Assembly: GCA_031398975.1 (NCBI GenBank)
Contig: JANNOI010000001.1
Coordinates: 1 to 64,000 of the forward strand
DNA length: 64,000 nucleotides
Reading direction: 5' to 3'
Source: JAKFWI01 sp031398975
Lineage (GTDB): Bacteria; Pseudomonadota; Alphaproteobacteria; Caulobacterales; Aquidulcibacteraceae
Under the pieces are notes generated by a model. That model saw nothing but the letters and a program-made list of their open reading frames with translations. It searched no databases and was not told the origin of the DNA. Made by a program: the position numbers and the translations under genes. Shown here piece by piece: positions 42,687-51,528 of the stretch; the first letter of the stretch is position 1, and each line of letters begins with the position of its first letter.

Positions 42687-43543
42687 CCCGCAAAGCCCCG
42701 CACCGGCGCGCCGCGCACGCCGGGATCGAGCGCGAACAGCCCCCCGGCCAGCGGCTCCGCGCGGGGGGCGCCGAGGGCGGCGGAGGTGAGGAACAGGCGG
42801 TCGAGATCGGGCCCGGCGAACACGCAGCTCGTGGTTTGGCTGGCGGGCGTGCGCCGCACCGCAAGGAGCCGGCCCTCCGGGCAAAAGCGCCGCACCGCGC
42901 CCCCGCCCCAGCACGCGATCCACAAGCCGCCCTCGCAATCGCACGCCATCCCGTCAGGGTGGCCCCAATCGGGCTCGAAGGCGATGAAGAGCGTGCGCTC
43001 CACGGCCGCCCCGCCGGCCTCCAGGCGGTAGCGGTAGACGCGCCGGCGCGCGCTGTCGGCGTGGTAGAGGAATTGCCCGTCGGGGCTGAAGGCGGGACCA
43101 TTGGGGACGCGGTAGCCGGCCTCGATCGGGGTCCAGCGATGGTCGGGGTCCAGGCGGTACAGGGCGCCGCTGTCGGCCTCCTCGCGATCGTCCATCGTGC
43201 CCGCCCAGAGCCGCCCGTACGGGTCTGCCTTGGCGTCATTGAAGCGGTTGCCTGGCCGGTCCGGCTCGGGATGGGCGAAGGGGGCGAGCGCGAAAGGCTC
43301 GAGCGTCAGCGCCGCAAAGCCCGAGGCCGCGCCCGCGATGAAGCCCGTCCCGTTCTCGCGCGGGATCAGCCAGCTGATGCGCTGCGGGCTCGCCCAGGAG
43401 CGCACATCGCCGCCAAGTCCGTAGCGGTGGATTGCAAGGCCCTTGATGTCGGTGAAATAGACCGCGTTCTCCGACGGCGACCAGACCGGGCCCTCCCCCA
43501 GCAGCGCCTTCGCCGGCCACACGCAAACCGCATCCCCGCTCAT
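42683..43543 (-). CDS. SMP-30/gluconolactonase-family sugar lactonase
   Basis: 286-aa six-bladed beta-propeller lactonase. Metal-site marks are LLGEGPVWSP (Glu near residue 17), GNRFNDAKADPYGRLWAGTMD (Asn about 100, in two pieces) and FSPDGQFLYHADS (Asp). By position between galactose dehydrogenase and DgoK it should hydrolyse galactono-1,4- or 1,5-lactone; the family also takes L-arabinono- and gluconolactones. It overlaps both neighbours by 4 bp. Confidence 0.88.
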   Translation of the reverse strand: MSGDAVCVWPAKALLGEGPVWSPSENAVYFTDIKGLAIHRYGLGGDVRSWASPQRISWLIPRENGTGFIAGAASGFAALTLEPFALAPFAHPEPDRPGNRFNDAKADPYGRLWAGTMDDREEADSGALYRLDPDHRWTPIEAGYRVPNGPAFSPDGQFLYHADSARRRVYRYRLEAGGAAVERTLFIAFEPDWGHPDGMACDCEGGLWIACWGGGAVRRFCPEGRLLAVRRTPASQTTSCVFAGPDLDRLFLTSAALGAPRAEPLAGGLFALDPGVRGAPVRGFAG

Positions 43544-44451
43544 CCCGCCGGCCCCGCTTGTCCGCGCAGGAACGCGTCGGAGGTGAGGATCAGCGGCGCG
43601 AGATCCACCTCCCGCTCGCCGCGCGCGATGAGGGCGGCGAAGCGGTCATAGAGCGCGCGATATTCCAGGACCGGGTCCAGCGCGAGGGGCTGGCCGTCGA
43701 TCGCCATATGGGCGCCGCCCGCGGTGAGGCTCAGCGCGCCGTCTTCGGTCTCGACGTACACGGACCATTGCTCTTTTGGGCTGCGCCAGTCGAACGCGGC
43801 CTCGATGCAGGGGCGTCCCTCGAGGCGGAGCAGGAGGTCGGCCGCGACCGGCGCCTCGGCGGGCGTCCGGCGGTGCAGGATCGCGTGCGCGACGCTGATC
43901 GGGCGCGGCAGGATTTCGGTGAGGAGGGAGAGCGCGTTGACGCCGGGGTCGAACACGCCGAGGCCTCCGGGCGCCCAGATCCAGTCCTGGCCCGGGTGCC
44001 AGAGGGCGACATCCTCCTTCCAATCGATCCGTACACGCACTACCTCCCGGCCCTCAAGCCAGCGCCGCGCTGGGCTTGCGCCCGCCGCAAACCGCGAATG
44101 CCACGCCGCGAACAGGGTGAGCCCCCGGGCGGCGGCAAGGTCGCGCAGCGTCATCGCCTCGCTGACGGTGGCGGCTGGGGGCTTCTCCAGCAGCACATGA
44201 CGTCCGGCCTCAAGCGCGGCAAAGGCGGCCTCGAACCGCGCCTGGGGCGGGGTGCAGATCGCCAGCGCCCCGATCTCGGGCTGCGCGGCCAGCAGGGCCG
44301 CTAGATCGCGATGGACGGGGCCTTCGGCGCGCTGCGCGTGGGGGTCCGCGACGCCGGCGAGGCGGAAGCCGGGATGGGCGCGGAGCGTCGGCGCGTGCTG
44401 GTCACGGGCGATCTTGCCGAAGCCGACGATGCCGATGGGACAGGCCTTCAC
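43540..44451 (-). CDS. Gfo/Idh/MocA oxidoreductase, D-galactose 1-dehydrogenase candidate
   Basis: 303-aa NAD(P) enzyme. GIVGFGKIARDQHAPTL (about residues 6-22) is the nucleotide site, LLEKPPAATVSEAM the conserved EKP motif and DWIWAPGGLGVFDPGVNALSLL the C-terminal substrate region of galactose dehydrogenase-type members. It would oxidise D-galactose to the lactone, entering the operon's pathway. The start GTG at 44451 follows GGGA at 9 nt; an upstream frame extension is Cys-rich and unlikely. It heads the operon and is divergent from the TonB receptor gene. Confidence 0.87.
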   Translation of the reverse strand: MKACPIGIVGFGKIARDQHAPTLRAHPGFRLAGVADPHAQRAEGPVHRDLAALLAAQPEIGALAICTPPQARFEAAFAALEAGRHVLLEKPPAATVSEAMTLRDLAAARGLTLFAAWHSRFAAGASPARRWLEGREVVRVRIDWKEDVALWHPGQDWIWAPGGLGVFDPGVNALSLLTEILPRPISVAHAILHRRTPAEAPVAADLLLRLEGRPCIEAAFDWRSPKEQWSVYVETEDGALSLTAGGAHMAIDGQPLALDPVLEYRALYDRFAALIARGEREVDLAPLILTSDAFLRGQAGPAG

Positions 44452-44602
44452 GCGTTTATTCCCGGCTTTTGCGCATTTGTATGAGAAATAGGTCGCTGCG
44501 CAAGCGCAAGCGCGCTTCACTGCCGGCGCCCAATCGACGCGCGCGCCCGTCCAGGGTTCGCACAGCCGCTAGCGGATCGCCGGCGGCGATGCATGCGGCG
44601 AT

Positions 44603-44647
44603 TTGACAAGCTCCCAATATGTGCAAATATTAAGACAGCAGTCTCAA
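44603..44647 (+). promoter_or_regulatory. TonB-receptor promoter with overlapping operator
   Basis: TTGACA at 44603-44608 and AATATT at 44626-44631 make a -35/-10 pair with 17 bp between. The 18-bp palindrome TTAAGACAGCAGTCTCAA at 44630-44647 begins in the -10 and covers the expected start of transcription, a repressor position. The same palindrome in inverse orientation occurs at 56081-56098. Confidence 0.65.
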
Positions 44648-44671
44648 TTATTGAGAATTGGGGAGGGTGCG

Positions 44672-47443
44672 GTGACGAACAGGCGTTCTTGGATTCTGGC
44701 TACCGTCAGTTTTTCGGTCCTGTTTTCGGCGTCCGCGGGCCTTGCGCAGGCGCCCGCCGGAACCCTCGCCGAGGAGGCGAGCGAGGACATCGTGGTCACC
44801 GGCGTGCGCGCCAGCGTCCAGCGCGCCCAGGCGATCAAGCGCGACGCGCCCAGCGTTGTGGAGGCGGTGACGTTCGAGGATCTGGGCAAATTCACCGATC
44901 CCAGCATCTCAGACGCCCTCCAGCGCGTGCCCGGCCTCAACATCGAGCGCAACACGCGCGGGCTGGAGAACGGAGACGGCGTCACCATACGCGGCCTGGG
45001 GCCGAGTTATCTCAGCAGCACGCTGAACGGGCGGGAATTGCTGGGCATACCGGGCTTTTTCGGCGGCGGGGGGCGCAATTTCGATTATGGCGCCGTGCCG
45101 CCGGAAGTCCTGGGCGGCGTGCTTGTATATAAGACGTCCTCGGCGGAGTTGGTCGAGCCTGGCCTGGCCGGCCAAGTTGACATGAAGACGCTGCGCCCGC
45201 TCGATTTCCGCACCAAGGGTGACAAGACCTGGTTCGGCAGCGCCACCGCAGCGGGCGAATACGAAACCAATTCCGAAGAGATCGGCCCGCGCTATAGCGG
45301 CATCATCGGCGGCCGCTTCTTGAACGACACGCTTGGTCTTTACGTGTCAGGCCTGCACTCATTGCAAAAAACTGAGCAGCAGACGCTCTATATGTATCCG
45401 GGGACCCACGACGTGCAGACCGTGGACGGCGCGGGCAATGTCACGGTCAACGAAGACGTAAACACGATCGACGGCTATTCCCCTGCCAACAGCACGCGCG
45501 AGTATACAAAGGAAGCGATCGCGGCCGGCGTGCAATGGCGCCCGAGCGCGAGCCTCGATATCAATGCGGAGGCGCTCTATAACCGGTTCGAGACCGACCT
45601 CTTCAACAGCGGCAATGATTATTATAGCGGCTATTCCTTCTTCTCCTCCACCACCGGCGGGCCGTTTTTCACCGAGGGCTCTTACGAGCTGCGCGACGGG
45701 GGGCTTGTGTATTATGACTCGAACGGCATCACCGATGGCGCGACGCCCTTCAACTACGCCGGCTACACACACGTCATAAACGACAATGAATTCTACAATG
45801 TGGGGCTCAATGTCGCGTGGGATTTCAGCGACGGTTGGACGCTGAAGGCCGATCTGTCGCGCGGGGAGTCCGAGTACTTCCAGGACTGGCGCTCGGCCTA
45901 CGCCGACAACGGCTCCGCCGGGGGCACGCAAGGGACGTTCGACGGCTCCGGCGAGGAGCCTGTGATCACGTTCAACAGCGCCCCCGCCTCAAACATCTCC
46001 GATCCCAATTCCTATTCCGGCTACGGCTTCTTCTATTTCCAGTCCGTGGCGTTCAACGAACGCACCGCTTTCAAACTCGATCTCGAGCACAAATGGAGCG
46101 ACGCTCTAAGTCTGAAGTTCGGCGCGCGATACGCCGAGACCGAGACCACGTTCGTGCTCGCCTACGGCCCCAATCTCGGCCCGATCGACTCGACCGGCTT
46201 TTTCAGCGGCGAAAGCGAGACGCTGCCCTTTTACCCGACGACCACGCCGGTGGTGAGCGAGTCCGGGTTTTGCGCGGCCAACCGCGCTTATTGTACCGTC
46301 TCCAACCGGGACCGCGGTTCCTTCAACGGCGAGCTGCCGAGCACCGCCGAGGGCAGTCCGGACGACGTCTATGACTTCGTTCCGGGCGAGTCTTACTATG
46401 TGCAGGAGAAGAACCTCGCCTTTTACGTACAGGCCGATGCGAAGGGGCAGGTGTTCGGCCTCGATTACGCCGGCAATGCGGGCTTGCGGGCGGTGAAGAT
46501 CGAGGAATTGGGCCGCGCCTTCCAGGGGGTGGAATACCGGCTCGCCTTCGGCACGGGCGATGACCCGAACCGCCAGGACGAGACCGTGCTGGTCGAAGAC
46601 ACCAATGAATATTGGCAATATCTGCCGGCGGTGAACCTCACTCTGAAACCGACGGAGAAGGTCAATCTGCGCTTCGGGATCGCGCGCACCATGTCGCTGG
46701 CGCAATACAAGGACCTGGCGCCGCGCGGGACGGTGCTGTTCTTCGAGCCCGTCAATGGCGCCGATGAGCCCTCGCAATATAATGGCGGCAACACCCGTCT
46801 CGACCCGACGATGGCCTGGAATTACGATTTCACCACGGAATATTACACTGATTATGGCGGCTCCTATATCGTCAGCCTGTTCTACAAGGACGTGCAGGAT
46901 CTGATCATCAACACCACCCAGTACAATGCCTCCGTCCCCGGCTATGCGGGCGAGACCTTCACCGTCAGCGCGCCGGTGAACTCCGACCAGGGCTATACGT
47001 ACGGCTTTGAGTTGGGCACCAATCAGCCCTTCACCTTCCTGCCCGCGCCCTGGGACGGGTTCGGCCTCACCGCCAATTACACCTATGTCGACAGCAGCCG
47101 CGATCCCGTGGCCGGCAGCACGGCGGAGGAATTCCCCGGCTCTTCGAAGCACAATGTGAACGCGTCCGCCTACTATGAAAAATATGGCTTCTCCGCGCGC
47201 GTGGCCCTGAACTACCGCAGCTCCTACCTCTACGAGACAGGCTCGGGCGACGGCTACACCCGCGACCAGACCACCGTGGACGCAAGCCTCAGCAAGGACA
47301 TAAGGGAGAACTTCGAGATCATCCTCACCGGCAGCAACCTCACCGGCGAGGACGTAAAAAACTATACCAATACCGGCGAATTCTTCCGCGGCTTCTACGA
47401 ACGCCCGACCACCTATTCCCTGGCGCTGCGCGCGAGTTTTTGA
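44672..47443 (+). CDS. TonB-dependent outer-membrane receptor
   Basis: 923-aa outer-membrane transporter. Signal peptide about residues 1-26 (MTNRRSWILATVSFSVLFSA, cut after LAQA). A TonB-box-like EDIVVTGVRAS follows, then the plug domain (VVEAVTFEDLGKF; SDALQRVPGLNIER; VTIRGLGPSYLSSTLNGREL) and a large beta-barrel ending in aromatic LALRASF. It imports a bulky ligand using TonB energy, here most likely an oligosaccharide released by the GH59/GH35 enzymes. GTG at 44672 is set by GGGGAGGG 5 nt upstream. Gene order and a shared operator link it to the sugar genes. Confidence 0.92.
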   Translation: MTNRRSWILATVSFSVLFSASAGLAQAPAGTLAEEASEDIVVTGVRASVQRAQAIKRDAPSVVEAVTFEDLGKFTDPSISDALQRVPGLNIERNTRGLENGDGVTIRGLGPSYLSSTLNGRELLGIPGFFGGGGRNFDYGAVPPEVLGGVLVYKTSSAELVEPGLAGQVDMKTLRPLDFRTKGDKTWFGSATAAGEYETNSEEIGPRYSGIIGGRFLNDTLGLYVSGLHSLQKTEQQTLYMYPGTHDVQTVDGAGNVTVNEDVNTIDGYSPANSTREYTKEAIAAGVQWRPSASLDINAEALYNRFETDLFNSGNDYYSGYSFFSSTTGGPFFTEGSYELRDGGLVYYDSNGITDGATPFNYAGYTHVINDNEFYNVGLNVAWDFSDGWTLKADLSRGESEYFQDWRSAYADNGSAGGTQGTFDGSGEEPVITFNSAPASNISDPNSYSGYGFFYFQSVAFNERTAFKLDLEHKWSDALSLKFGARYAETETTFVLAYGPNLGPIDSTGFFSGESETLPFYPTTTPVVSESGFCAANRAYCTVSNRDRGSFNGELPSTAEGSPDDVYDFVPGESYYVQEKNLAFYVQADAKGQVFGLDYAGNAGLRAVKIEELGRAFQGVEYRLAFGTGDDPNRQDETVLVEDTNEYWQYLPAVNLTLKPTEKVNLRFGIARTMSLAQYKDLAPRGTVLFFEPVNGADEPSQYNGGNTRLDPTMAWNYDFTTEYYTDYGGSYIVSLFYKDVQDLIINTTQYNASVPGYAGETFTVSAPVNSDQGYTYGFELGTNQPFTFLPAPWDGFGLTANYTYVDSSRDPVAGSTAEEFPGSSKHNVNASAYYEKYGFSARVALNYRSSYLYETGSGDGYTRDQTTVDASLSKDIRENFEIILTGSNLTGEDVKNYTNTGEFFRGFYERPTTYSLALRASF

Positions 47444-47508
47444 GGGCGGGCTCGACAGCGGCGCGCGGCCATGGTCATGGTCGGGGGTGAAGCCGCGAAG
47501 GAAGCGCC

Positions 47509-48276
47509 ATGGCGTCCGTGCGCCGCCCGGCCGCAGCGAAAGGTCAGAGCGTGCGCAAGCGCCGCCCGCCCGGCTCAATCCTGCGGGAACTGGGCGTGGC
47601 CATCGTCTCGGGACGCTATGCGCCGGGATCGGTGCTGGCGGGCGAGGTGGAGGCCAGCGAACGATTTGCCGTGTCACGCAGCGTCTATCGCGAGGCCGTG
47701 CGTATGCTGGCCGCCAAGGGTTTGGTCGATAGCCGCCCCAAGACGGGCACGAAAGTAAGCCCGCGCGCGCGCTGGAACCTGCTCGATCCCGACGTGCTCT
47801 CCTGGACGTTCGAGGTCGATCCCGGGCTTTCCTTCATCCAGGCCCTGTTCGAGGTGCGCGCGATCCTCGAGCCCGCCGCCGCCGCGCTCGCCGCAGGCCG
47901 GGCAAGCCCGGCCGATCTCGCGAGGATGCAGGACGCGCTGGAGCGCATGCGCCGCCATGGCCTCGCCGCCCAAGAGGGGCGCGCCGCGGACCAGGACTTT
48001 CACCGCGCCATCCTCGCCGGCGCCGGCAATGAGGTGCTCGTCACCCTCTCCAGCGCCATCGCCGCCGCCGTGGGCTGGACCACGATCTACAAGCAGCGCC
48101 GCAGCCCCCTGCCGCGCGACCCGCTGCCCGAGCACGAAGACGTCTGGCGCGCGATCGCGGCGGGCGACGCGCCCGGCGCACACGCGGCCATGGCGCGCCT
48201 CGTGGCGCTCGCGCTGGCCGATACCGAATTGTCCCTGGAAAGGGAGGCGCCCCGCGCGGGCTTCGGCGGAGGCTAA
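47509..48276 (+). CDS. GntR/FadR-subfamily regulator (FCD domain)
   Basis: 255-aa regulator. N-terminal winged helix: ILRELGVAIVSGRYAPGSVL and FAVSRSVYREAVRMLAAKGLV, SRPKTGTKV (about residues 24-86). The C-terminal FCD ligand domain (about 105-235) has the metal-site residues of DQDFHRAILAGAGN and a late His pair. DgoR and related proteins that respond to sugar acids belong here, so control of the galactonate genes is likely. AAGGAAG stands before the ATG. Whether it binds the GTCTCA palindrome is unknown. Confidence 0.87.
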   Translation: MASVRRPAAAKGQSVRKRRPPGSILRELGVAIVSGRYAPGSVLAGEVEASERFAVSRSVYREAVRMLAAKGLVDSRPKTGTKVSPRARWNLLDPDVLSWTFEVDPGLSFIQALFEVRAILEPAAAALAAGRASPADLARMQDALERMRRHGLAAQEGRAADQDFHRAILAGAGNEVLVTLSSAIAAAVGWTTIYKQRRSPLPRDPLPEHEDVWRAIAAGDAPGAHAAMARLVALALADTELSLEREAPRAGFGGG

Positions 48277-48301
48277 GTTTAAAGCCTTTCTTGTTGAAGA
48301 A

Positions 48302-48325
48302 CCGCTCAACACTCTTTGGGAGCGG
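48302..48325. terminator. Hairpin between convergent genes
   Basis: CCGCTC and GAGCGG pair around a 12-nt loop. It lies in the 51-bp gap between the FadR-type gene and the dehydratase stop. T-runs are weak, so termination is a moderate inference. Confidence 0.45.
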
Positions 48326-48327
48326 CC

Positions 48328-50115
48328 TTAGTGGTTGTCGCGCGGGGGGTGGAAGGTCTGGGCGATGCGCTGATAGGCCTCCGCGCCCTCGAGCACGCCG
48401 CCCTGGTCAAGCTGGCCCACGCGCGCGCGCTGGATTTCCTGCCAGGGGGTCTGCGAGGGCGGGTAGGCATAGCCCCCCGCGGCCTCGAGCGCAGCGCGCC
48501 GGTCGGCGAGGGCGGCTTCGTCCACCAGCACGTCCACGCGCCGGCGGCGTAGATCGATCCGGATGCGGTCCCCCGTGCGCAGCAAAGCCAGATTGCCCCC
48601 GACAGCCGCCTCCGGCGCGGCGTTCAGTATCGATGGCGAGCCCGAGGTGCCCGACTGGCGCCCGTCCCCGATACAGGGCAGTTCGAGGATCCCGCGCTGG
48701 ATCAGCGCCGCGGGCGGGCGCATGTTCACCACCTCCGCCGCGCCCGGATAGCCGATCGGCCCCGCCCCGCGCATCACGAGGATCGAGCGCGCGGTGGCGG
48801 CGAGGCCGGGGTCGTCGATGCGGGCGTGGTAATCCTCGGGTCCGTCGAACACGATGGCCTCGCCCTCGAACGCCTCTAGATCTTGCGGGTCGCTTAGATA
48901 GCGGGCGCGAAAGGTTTCCGAGATCACGCTCGTCTTGAGGATCGCGGCTTCGAACAGGTTGCCGGAGAGGACGAGGAAGCCTGCCTGCGCGAGAAGCGGC
49001 TTTTCGAACGGGCGGATCACGAGATCGTCCTCGATCGCAGCCGCCGCGCAGGTCTGCCCGATCGTGCGGCCGGTGACGGTGAGCGCGTTCCCGCGCAGAA
49101 GCCCGTGGCGCAGGAGCTCGCCCATCACCGCAGGCGCGCCGCCCGCGCGGTAATAATCCTCGCCCAGATATTCCCCCGCCGGCTGCAGGTTCACGAGCAG
49201 CGGCACGTCGCGCCCATAGGTTTCAAAGTCAGAGAGAGTCAGCTCAACGCCCATATGGCGCGCGATGGCGATCAGGTGGATCGGCGCGTTGGTGGAGCCG
49301 CCGATGGCGGAATTGACGACGATGGCGTTGAGGAAGGCCTCGCGCGTGAGGATGGCGCTGGGGCGCAGGTCCTCGCGCACCATCTCGACGATGCGCAGCC
49401 CGGTGCGGTAGGCGGCCTCCTGGCGGTCCCGGTACGGAGCGGGGATGGCGGCGGCGCCGGGAAGCTGCATGCCGAGCGCCTCGGCCAAAGTGTTCATCGT
49501 CGTGGCCGTGCCCATCGTGTTGCAATAGCCGACTGAAGGCGCGGAGGAGGCGACCATTGTCAGGAACTGGCGCGCGTCGATCTCGCCCGCGGCGAGCATG
49601 CGGCGCGCTTTCCACACGACCGTCCCTGATCCCACCCGCTCGCCCTTCAGCCATCCGTTCAGCATCGGCCCCACCGACAGCGCGATGGCGGGAATGTTGA
49701 CGGTGGCGGCGGCCATCAGGCAGGCGGGGGTCGTCTTATCGCAGCCGATCGTCAGCACCACGCCGTCGAGCGGGTAGCCGTGCAGCACCTCGACGAGGCC
49801 GAGATAAGCGAGGTTGCGGTCGAGCCCCGCGGTGGGGCGCTTGCCGGTTTCTTGAATGGGATGGACCGGGAATTCGAGCGCGATCCCGCCGGCGGTGCGC
49901 ACGCCCTCGCGGAGGCGCTCGGCCAGAACGAGGTGGTGGCGGTTGCAGGGGCTCAGGTCCGAGCCGGTCTGCGCGATCCCGATCACCGGCTTGCCCGATT
50001 GCAGCTCCTCCAGCGTCAGCCCGTAATTGAGGTAGCGCTCCAGATACAGCGCCGTCATGTCGACATTGGCGGGATTGTCGAACCAGGCGCGGGAGCGGAG
50101 TTTGGAGGCGGTCAT
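48328..50115 (-). CDS. IlvD/Edd-family sugar-acid dehydratase
   Basis: 595-aa iron-sulfur dehydratase of the pentonate/hexonate branch. The cluster cysteines are visible: Cys near residue 57 (SDLSPCNRHH), Cys near 125 (TIGCDKTTPACLMAAA) and Cys near 197 (GYCNTMGTATTMN). The catalytic-base Ser region GDGRQSGTSGSPSI is late. Relatives dehydrate L-arabinonate, D-xylonate, D-galactonate and L-fuconate to 2-keto-3-deoxy acids. It can supply the dehydratase missing from the dgo operon (E. coli DgoD is unrelated, an enolase-family enzyme). ATG at 50115 has GGAAAA upstream. Confidence 0.88.
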   Translation of the reverse strand: MTASKLRSRAWFDNPANVDMTALYLERYLNYGLTLEELQSGKPVIGIAQTGSDLSPCNRHHLVLAERLREGVRTAGGIALEFPVHPIQETGKRPTAGLDRNLAYLGLVEVLHGYPLDGVVLTIGCDKTTPACLMAAATVNIPAIALSVGPMLNGWLKGERVGSGTVVWKARRMLAAGEIDARQFLTMVASSAPSVGYCNTMGTATTMNTLAEALGMQLPGAAAIPAPYRDRQEAAYRTGLRIVEMVREDLRPSAILTREAFLNAIVVNSAIGGSTNAPIHLIAIARHMGVELTLSDFETYGRDVPLLVNLQPAGEYLGEDYYRAGGAPAVMGELLRHGLLRGNALTVTGRTIGQTCAAAAIEDDLVIRPFEKPLLAQAGFLVLSGNLFEAAILKTSVISETFRARYLSDPQDLEAFEGEAIVFDGPEDYHARIDDPGLAATARSILVMRGAGPIGYPGAAEVVNMRPPAALIQRGILELPCIGDGRQSGTSGSPSILNAAPEAAVGGNLALLRTGDRIRIDLRRRRVDVLVDEAALADRRAALEAAGGYAYPPSQTPWQEIQRARVGQLDQGGVLEGAEAYQRIAQTFHPPRDNH

Positions 50116-50225
50116 CGCGGCTTTTCCGATGCGGGCTTCGGGATTGACGGCCCCCGCGATAGCATTTACGCAGACAATTGCAATCAGGGACCCGCAGAAG
50201 GTCTCGCTGCGTTCCATGCGGGAGG

Positions 50226-51524
50226 ATGAAAGCTTTGGCGCGCCTTGACCTCGCTTCCACACCCCTCGCTGCCGGTCATTCCTCCCCCGCATCAGGCAGT
50301 CGCGCGGCGCTCACGCTGCTGGCCAGCCTCTTCTTCATCTGGGGCTTTATCACGGTGCTGAACGACGTGCTCGTTCCGCACCTGAAAGCGGTGTTCGACC
50401 TCAACTACACCCAATCCATGCTGATCCAGTTCGTCTGGTTCATCGCCTATTTCGTGGCGTCGTGGCCGTCGGCGCTGGCGCTGGAGCGGCTGGGCTACAA
50501 GCGCTCGATGGTGTTGGGGCTGTGCGTCATGGCGGCGGGGGCGCTCTGCTTCTTGCCGGCCGCGCACTTTGTGTCGTTCGCCTTTTTCCTCGGCGCGTTG
50601 TTCGTGCTGGCCGCCGGCATCACGCTGCTGCAGGTGGCGGCGAACCCGTACGTGGCGGTGGTCGGCTCGCCCGAGACCGCCTCGTCCCGGCTCAATCTGG
50701 TGCAGGCGTTCAATTCCGCGGGGACGATGGCGGCGCCGCTGTTTGGCGGGCTGCTGATCCTCCAAGAGACAAGGGTCGAGCAGGGCCCGCTGACCCCGGC
50801 GGAGCGGCTGGCGGACGCCCAATCCGTGCAAGCGCCGTATCTGTTCATCGCCGGCGTCCTGCTGGTGCTGGCGGTGGTGATCGCGCGGTATCGCCTGCCG
50901 GCGCTGGGCGTGGCCGCGCGCCGCCTCGCTCCCGAGCAGCGCCGGAAACTGAGCCTCTGGCGCCACCGCAACCTCGTGTTCGGCGTGCCCGCCATCTTCA
51001 TCTATTTGATCGCCGAGATCGGCGTGGGCAGCCTGTTCATCAGCTTCCTCATGCGTCCCGAGATCGGGGGCTTGAGCGCGGCGGAAGCCGGAGGCTATCT
51101 GACTTTGCTCTGGGGGGGGATGATGGTGGGGCGCTTTGTCGGCAGCGCGCTCCTGCGTCGCTTCTCCGCCGAGGCGGTGCTGGCGGGGGCCGCGATCGGG
51201 GCGTTCGTGCTGATCATGATTGCGGTGCTGGCGAGCGGGGCCGTGGCGCTCTGGGCGCTGACTTTGGTGGGCCTGTTCCACTCGGTGATGTTTCCCACCA
51301 TCTTCACGCTCGGCATACGCGGGCTCGGGCCTTTGACGGAGGAGGGCTCGGGGCTTCTGATCATGGCCATCGCCGGCGGGGCGCTCGCCACCGCGCAGGG
51401 CTGGCTCGCGGACCGGTACGGGCTGCAGGCCTCGTTCCTGCTGCAGGCGGCGTGTCAGCTCTACGTGCTGTTCTATGCGCTCTGGGGCGCGCGCCCGGGC
51501 CCTGCGCACGGCGCGCAGGCGTAG
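50226..51524 (+). CDS. Sugar:proton MFS permease, FucP/GluP type
   Basis: About 432-aa, 12-helix permease. FFIWGFITVLNDVLVPHLK (about residues 37-55) and LLQVAANPYVAVVG (about 132-145) are hallmarks of the L-fucose and glucose/galactose permease family. It fits galactose or fucose uptake across the inner membrane. The start is uncertain: ATG at 50226 overlaps the GGGAGG ribosome site, while an in-frame TTG at 50235 is better spaced. It is divergent from the dehydratase gene across 110 bp. Confidence 0.9.
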   Translation: MKALARLDLASTPLAAGHSSPASGSRAALTLLASLFFIWGFITVLNDVLVPHLKAVFDLNYTQSMLIQFVWFIAYFVASWPSALALERLGYKRSMVLGLCVMAAGALCFLPAAHFVSFAFFLGALFVLAAGITLLQVAANPYVAVVGSPETASSRLNLVQAFNSAGTMAAPLFGGLLILQETRVEQGPLTPAERLADAQSVQAPYLFIAGVLLVLAVVIARYRLPALGVAARRLAPEQRRKLSLWRHRNLVFGVPAIFIYLIAEIGVGSLFISFLMRPEIGGLSAAEAGGYLTLLWGGMMVGRFVGSALLRRFSAEAVLAGAAIGAFVLIMIAVLASGAVALWALTLVGLFHSVMFPTIFTLGIRGLGPLTEEGSGLLIMAIAGGALATAQGWLADRYGLQASFLLQAACQLYVLFYALWGARPGPAHGAQA

Positions 51525-51528
51525 GCTT

